This document shows, piece after piece, positions 6,887-8,726 of a DNA stretch of 8,726 nucleotides (positions are counted from its first letter, which is position 1; each line of letters starts with the position of its first letter). Source of the DNA: Candidatus Halomonas stercoripullorum (GTDB lineage: Bacteria > Pseudomonadota > Gammaproteobacteria > Pseudomonadales > Halomonadaceae); NCBI GenBank assembly GCA_019114645.1, contig DXFC01000051.1, positions 1-8,726 of the forward strand. Direction: 5' to 3'. The position numbers were made by a program, and so were the translations under genes. The notes under the pieces were generated by a model. That model saw nothing but the letters and a program-made list of their open reading frames with translations. It searched no databases and was not told where the DNA came from.

Positions 6887-7332
6887 GTTTAGGCAAACTG
6901 CTCGAACAGCAGCAGCAACGCCTGAACAGCGTGATTGAGCTGCTGACACAAGAACGTGTGCGACTCTCCGAAGCGAATATCGAGAGCGGCGAGCTCGCGG
7001 AACTGGCCAAGCGCAAGCAGGCCCTGCTGAAAACGCTGGAAGAGAGCGAAACGCTACGCCAAGGGGTGCAGCGCCGCCTGGGCTATGCCGAAGGTGCCGA
7101 GGGTGCCCGCCAGGCAGCAGCCGACGCCGGCTGTGCGGAGCAGTGGGCGGAAATGCTTGAAACCACCCGCGAGGCCCAGCGCCTCAACACCCTGATTGGT
7201 GAACTGGTTACGCTGCGCATGGAGCAGAATACGCGACTCCTCGATGCCATTCATCAAGCCGCTGAGAAGACCACCTACGGCGCCAGTGGACGGGTAAAAG
7301 CCCAAACAGGACGCATCAACGCCTCGGTCTGA
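6883..7332 (+). CDS. flgN: FlgN, type III chaperone for hook-filament junction proteins
   Basis: FlgN is a cytoplasmic chaperone that delivers FlgK and FlgL, the hook-filament junction proteins, to the flagellar export gate. The 149-residue product is almost wholly helical and heptad-like (LLEQQQQRLNSVIELLTQER at about 6-25, LAKRKQALLKTLEES, LNTLIGELVTLRMEQNTRLL). It ends with a short flexible tail, TTYGASGRVKAQTGRINASV, in which YGASGR corresponds to the common YGP/A-G turn of FlgN. Sequence conservation in this family is low, so the assignment leans on the helical pattern, the size and the four-base overlap with flgM. The start ATG is fixed by that overlap. It ends 42 bp before the convergent cyclase gene. 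Confidence 0.93.
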   Translation: MSLGKLLEQQQQRLNSVIELLTQERVRLSEANIESGELAELAKRKQALLKTLEESETLRQGVQRRLGYAEGAEGARQAAADAGCAEQWAEMLETTREAQRLNTLIGELVTLRMEQNTRLLDAIHQAAEKTTYGASGRVKAQTGRINASV

Positions 7333-7374
7333 ATTTTTCAACAGGTGAATTTGTCAACAGGCTTCTTTCCTTCA

Positions 7375-8726
7375 TCATTCCGAAGCCGAAGCCGGGGCGA
7401 TGACGATCGTGTTGCGTCCATTGGCTTTGGCCTGATAGCTCGCCTGGTCGGCACGCGCCAACGCCTCTTCGATCGAACGATCCTTCTCCTCCAGCGCTGT
7501 CACCCCCATGCTCAGGGTAATGGTGTACTCTTTGTCCGCATGGGTCACGCTGATCTCGGCTACGGCGCGACGCAGTGATTCGGCGATCTCGCTGGCCTGC
7601 TTCAGCGTGCAGCTAGGCAACAGCACTGCAAATTCGTCACCTCCCTGGCGGGCCACATGGTCGTTGCGGCGCACTTCCCACGCCACGACTTGTGCAATGC
7701 GCCGCAGCATCTCGTCACCCAGAGCGTGGCCACCTTCATCATTAATCGGCTTGAAGTGATCCAGGTCGAACAAGATCAGCACCGCCGGGGTTCCGGTCTT
7801 GGCGTACTCGGCCAGCGCCTCTTCAAGACGCCGCTCGAAACCACGCCGATTGAGCAAACCGGTCAGCGGATCGTGCTCGGCTTCCCAGCGCTGCAAGGCC
7901 TCTCGCTGGCGACGCTCGGTAATGTCCTTGACCATGCCGACAAAACCCAGCGGCTGATCGTTACCCATGACTTGACTGGCATGCACCTCTACCCAGAGGG
8001 TGACACCATCCGGGTGCAGAAAACGCAACTGACGTACAAAGTCGTTGCCGGTAGCCACAGTATGTCGCCACATGTCTTGCGTACCGGCCCTGTCATCAGG
8101 GTGGATTCGTTCCCACCAGTCGCGCGCAGTATGTGTCACCTCCAGCCCGAGCAGCTCCAGCAGCGCGGGATTGAGATAATCGACATGCCCCCTGAGATCA
8201 CCCACGAACATGCCCACCGGGGTTGATTCCAAAACGGCATCGAGAAACGCCTGACGGTCCCGCAGATGCTGCAGTGCAGCCAGCCGTTCATGCTCTAACC
8301 GGTTGAAGCTGCTGGCTACCTGACGCAGCTCCCGCATGCTGGTGGAGAGCTCCAGGTACTGACGCCCTCCCGCTCCGACCTCTGCGATTTGTCGTTTGAG
8401 TCGGTGCAGTGGCGCCAATAGCCGCTTGACCAGGCCATGCATGGTCATAAGTAGCAGCATCGCCAGCGCCAGCCAGGCCCACCATAGACGCGTCAGAAAA
8501 TGCGCCAGCGGTTTTTGTACCTGCGCCTGGGGGATTGCCACCTTGACGACCCAGTTTGCCGGTCGAATCTGACGATAGGACATGAGCGCCGGCTCACCAT
8601 CCACGCCCGGCAGGATGACTTCTCCCTCCCAGCCATCCAGCGCCAACTCTAGCGTGGCGCTGTATAAATCGCTTTCGCCAGGGATATCATCCTGGCCATG
8701 GTTAACATCGGGATAGCGATTCGACC
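7375..8726 (-). CDS. Membrane-bound PAS-GGDEF diguanylate cyclase (N-terminus beyond window)
   Basis: The frame remains open to the window edge, so the gene is truncated at its 5' end; the TTG at 8646 is internal, not a start. Of 449 visible residues, 1-78 look like the end of a periplasmic sensor of Cache type (ending RPANWVVKVAIPQAQVQKPL). A membrane segment lies at about 79-99 (WWAWLALAMLLLM), then a HAMP-like linker at about 100-150. A PAS domain follows at about 157-271 (FLDAVLESTPVGMF to GFVGMVKDITERRQ), and a GGDEF domain at 282-444 (HDPLTGLLNRRGF, FDLDHFKPIND). The catalytic motif GGDEF is intact at 361-365, and RRND at 352-355, five residues before it, is a standard RxxD inhibitory site. 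It should therefore make c-di-GMP from two GTP and be product-inhibited. No EAL domain is visible. The ligand is unknown. It converges on flgN and is not part of that operon. Confidence 0.95.
   Translation of the reverse strand, partial: SNRYPDVNHGQDDIPGESDLYSATLELALDGWEGEVILPGVDGEPALMSYRQIRPANWVVKVAIPQAQVQKPLAHFLTRLWWAWLALAMLLLMTMHGLVKRLLAPLHRLKRQIAEVGAGGRQYLELSTSMRELRQVASSFNRLEHERLAALQHLRDRQAFLDAVLESTPVGMFVGDLRGHVDYLNPALLELLGLEVTHTARDWWERIHPDDRAGTQDMWRHTVATGNDFVRQLRFLHPDGVTLWVEVHASQVMGNDQPLGFVGMVKDITERRQREALQRWEAEHDPLTGLLNRRGFERRLEEALAEYAKTGTPAVLILFDLDHFKPINDEGGHALGDEMLRRIAQVVAWEVRRNDHVARQGGDEFAVLLPSCTLKQASEIAESLRRAVAEISVTHADKEYTITLSMGVTALEEKDRSIEEALARADQASYQAKANGRNTIVIAPASASE

Noticed and set aside
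7338..7393. Direct repeat TCAACAGG (7338-7345, 7354-7361) and hairpin GGCTTC/GAAGCC (7360-7365, 7382-7387) between flgN and the cyclase gene.
   Set aside because: The hairpin has a 16-nt loop and no T-run on either strand, so I cannot support it as a terminator. The repeat is too short to interpret.

Overview
This window is a flagellar basal-body, rod and hook locus from a Gram-negative bacterium. A P-ring gene (FlgI), an outer-membrane L-ring lipoprotein (FlgH) and the enteric-type order flgNMA <-> flgBCDEFGHI all point to a gammaproteobacterium. The DNA is GC-rich and the proteins are rather acidic. A halophilic relative such as the Halomonadaceae would fit, but that placement is inference, not something proven here.

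Layout: positions 1-5608 hold a minus-strand operon. In transcription order it is flgB, flgC, flgD, flgE, flgF, flgG, flgH and the first ~95 bases of flgI, which runs off the left edge. All gaps are short (4-71 bp). A 194-bp divergent region (5609-5802) separates it from plus-strand flgA. It carries an imperfect inverted repeat resembling an FlhD4C2 activator box. After flgA come a weak hairpin/T-tract and a very good sigma-28 (FliA) promoter, then flgM and flgN, which overlap by ATGA. At the right, converging on flgN, is a 5'-truncated gene for a membrane-bound PAS-GGDEF diguanylate cyclase that runs off the window end.

How they work together: FlgB, FlgC, FlgF and FlgG build the rod, with FlgI and FlgH as its P- and L-ring bushings. 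FlgA is the periplasmic chaperone for the P ring. FlgD caps the growing hook, which is made of FlgE. FlgM holds sigma-28 inactive until the hook-basal body is finished and FlgM is exported. FlgN escorts the hook-filament junction proteins (encoded elsewhere). The cyclase would make c-di-GMP, which commonly opposes motility; a link to this flagellum is suggested only by position.

Most of the locus is ordinary. The most unusual element is a ~95-residue, very acidic, probably helical insertion in the hook protein FlgE. Part of it is encoded by DNA of lower GC and different codon choice than its surroundings. No mobile element, CRISPR array, RNA gene or unknown multi-gene system is visible, and no gene-free stretch exceeds 300 bases.
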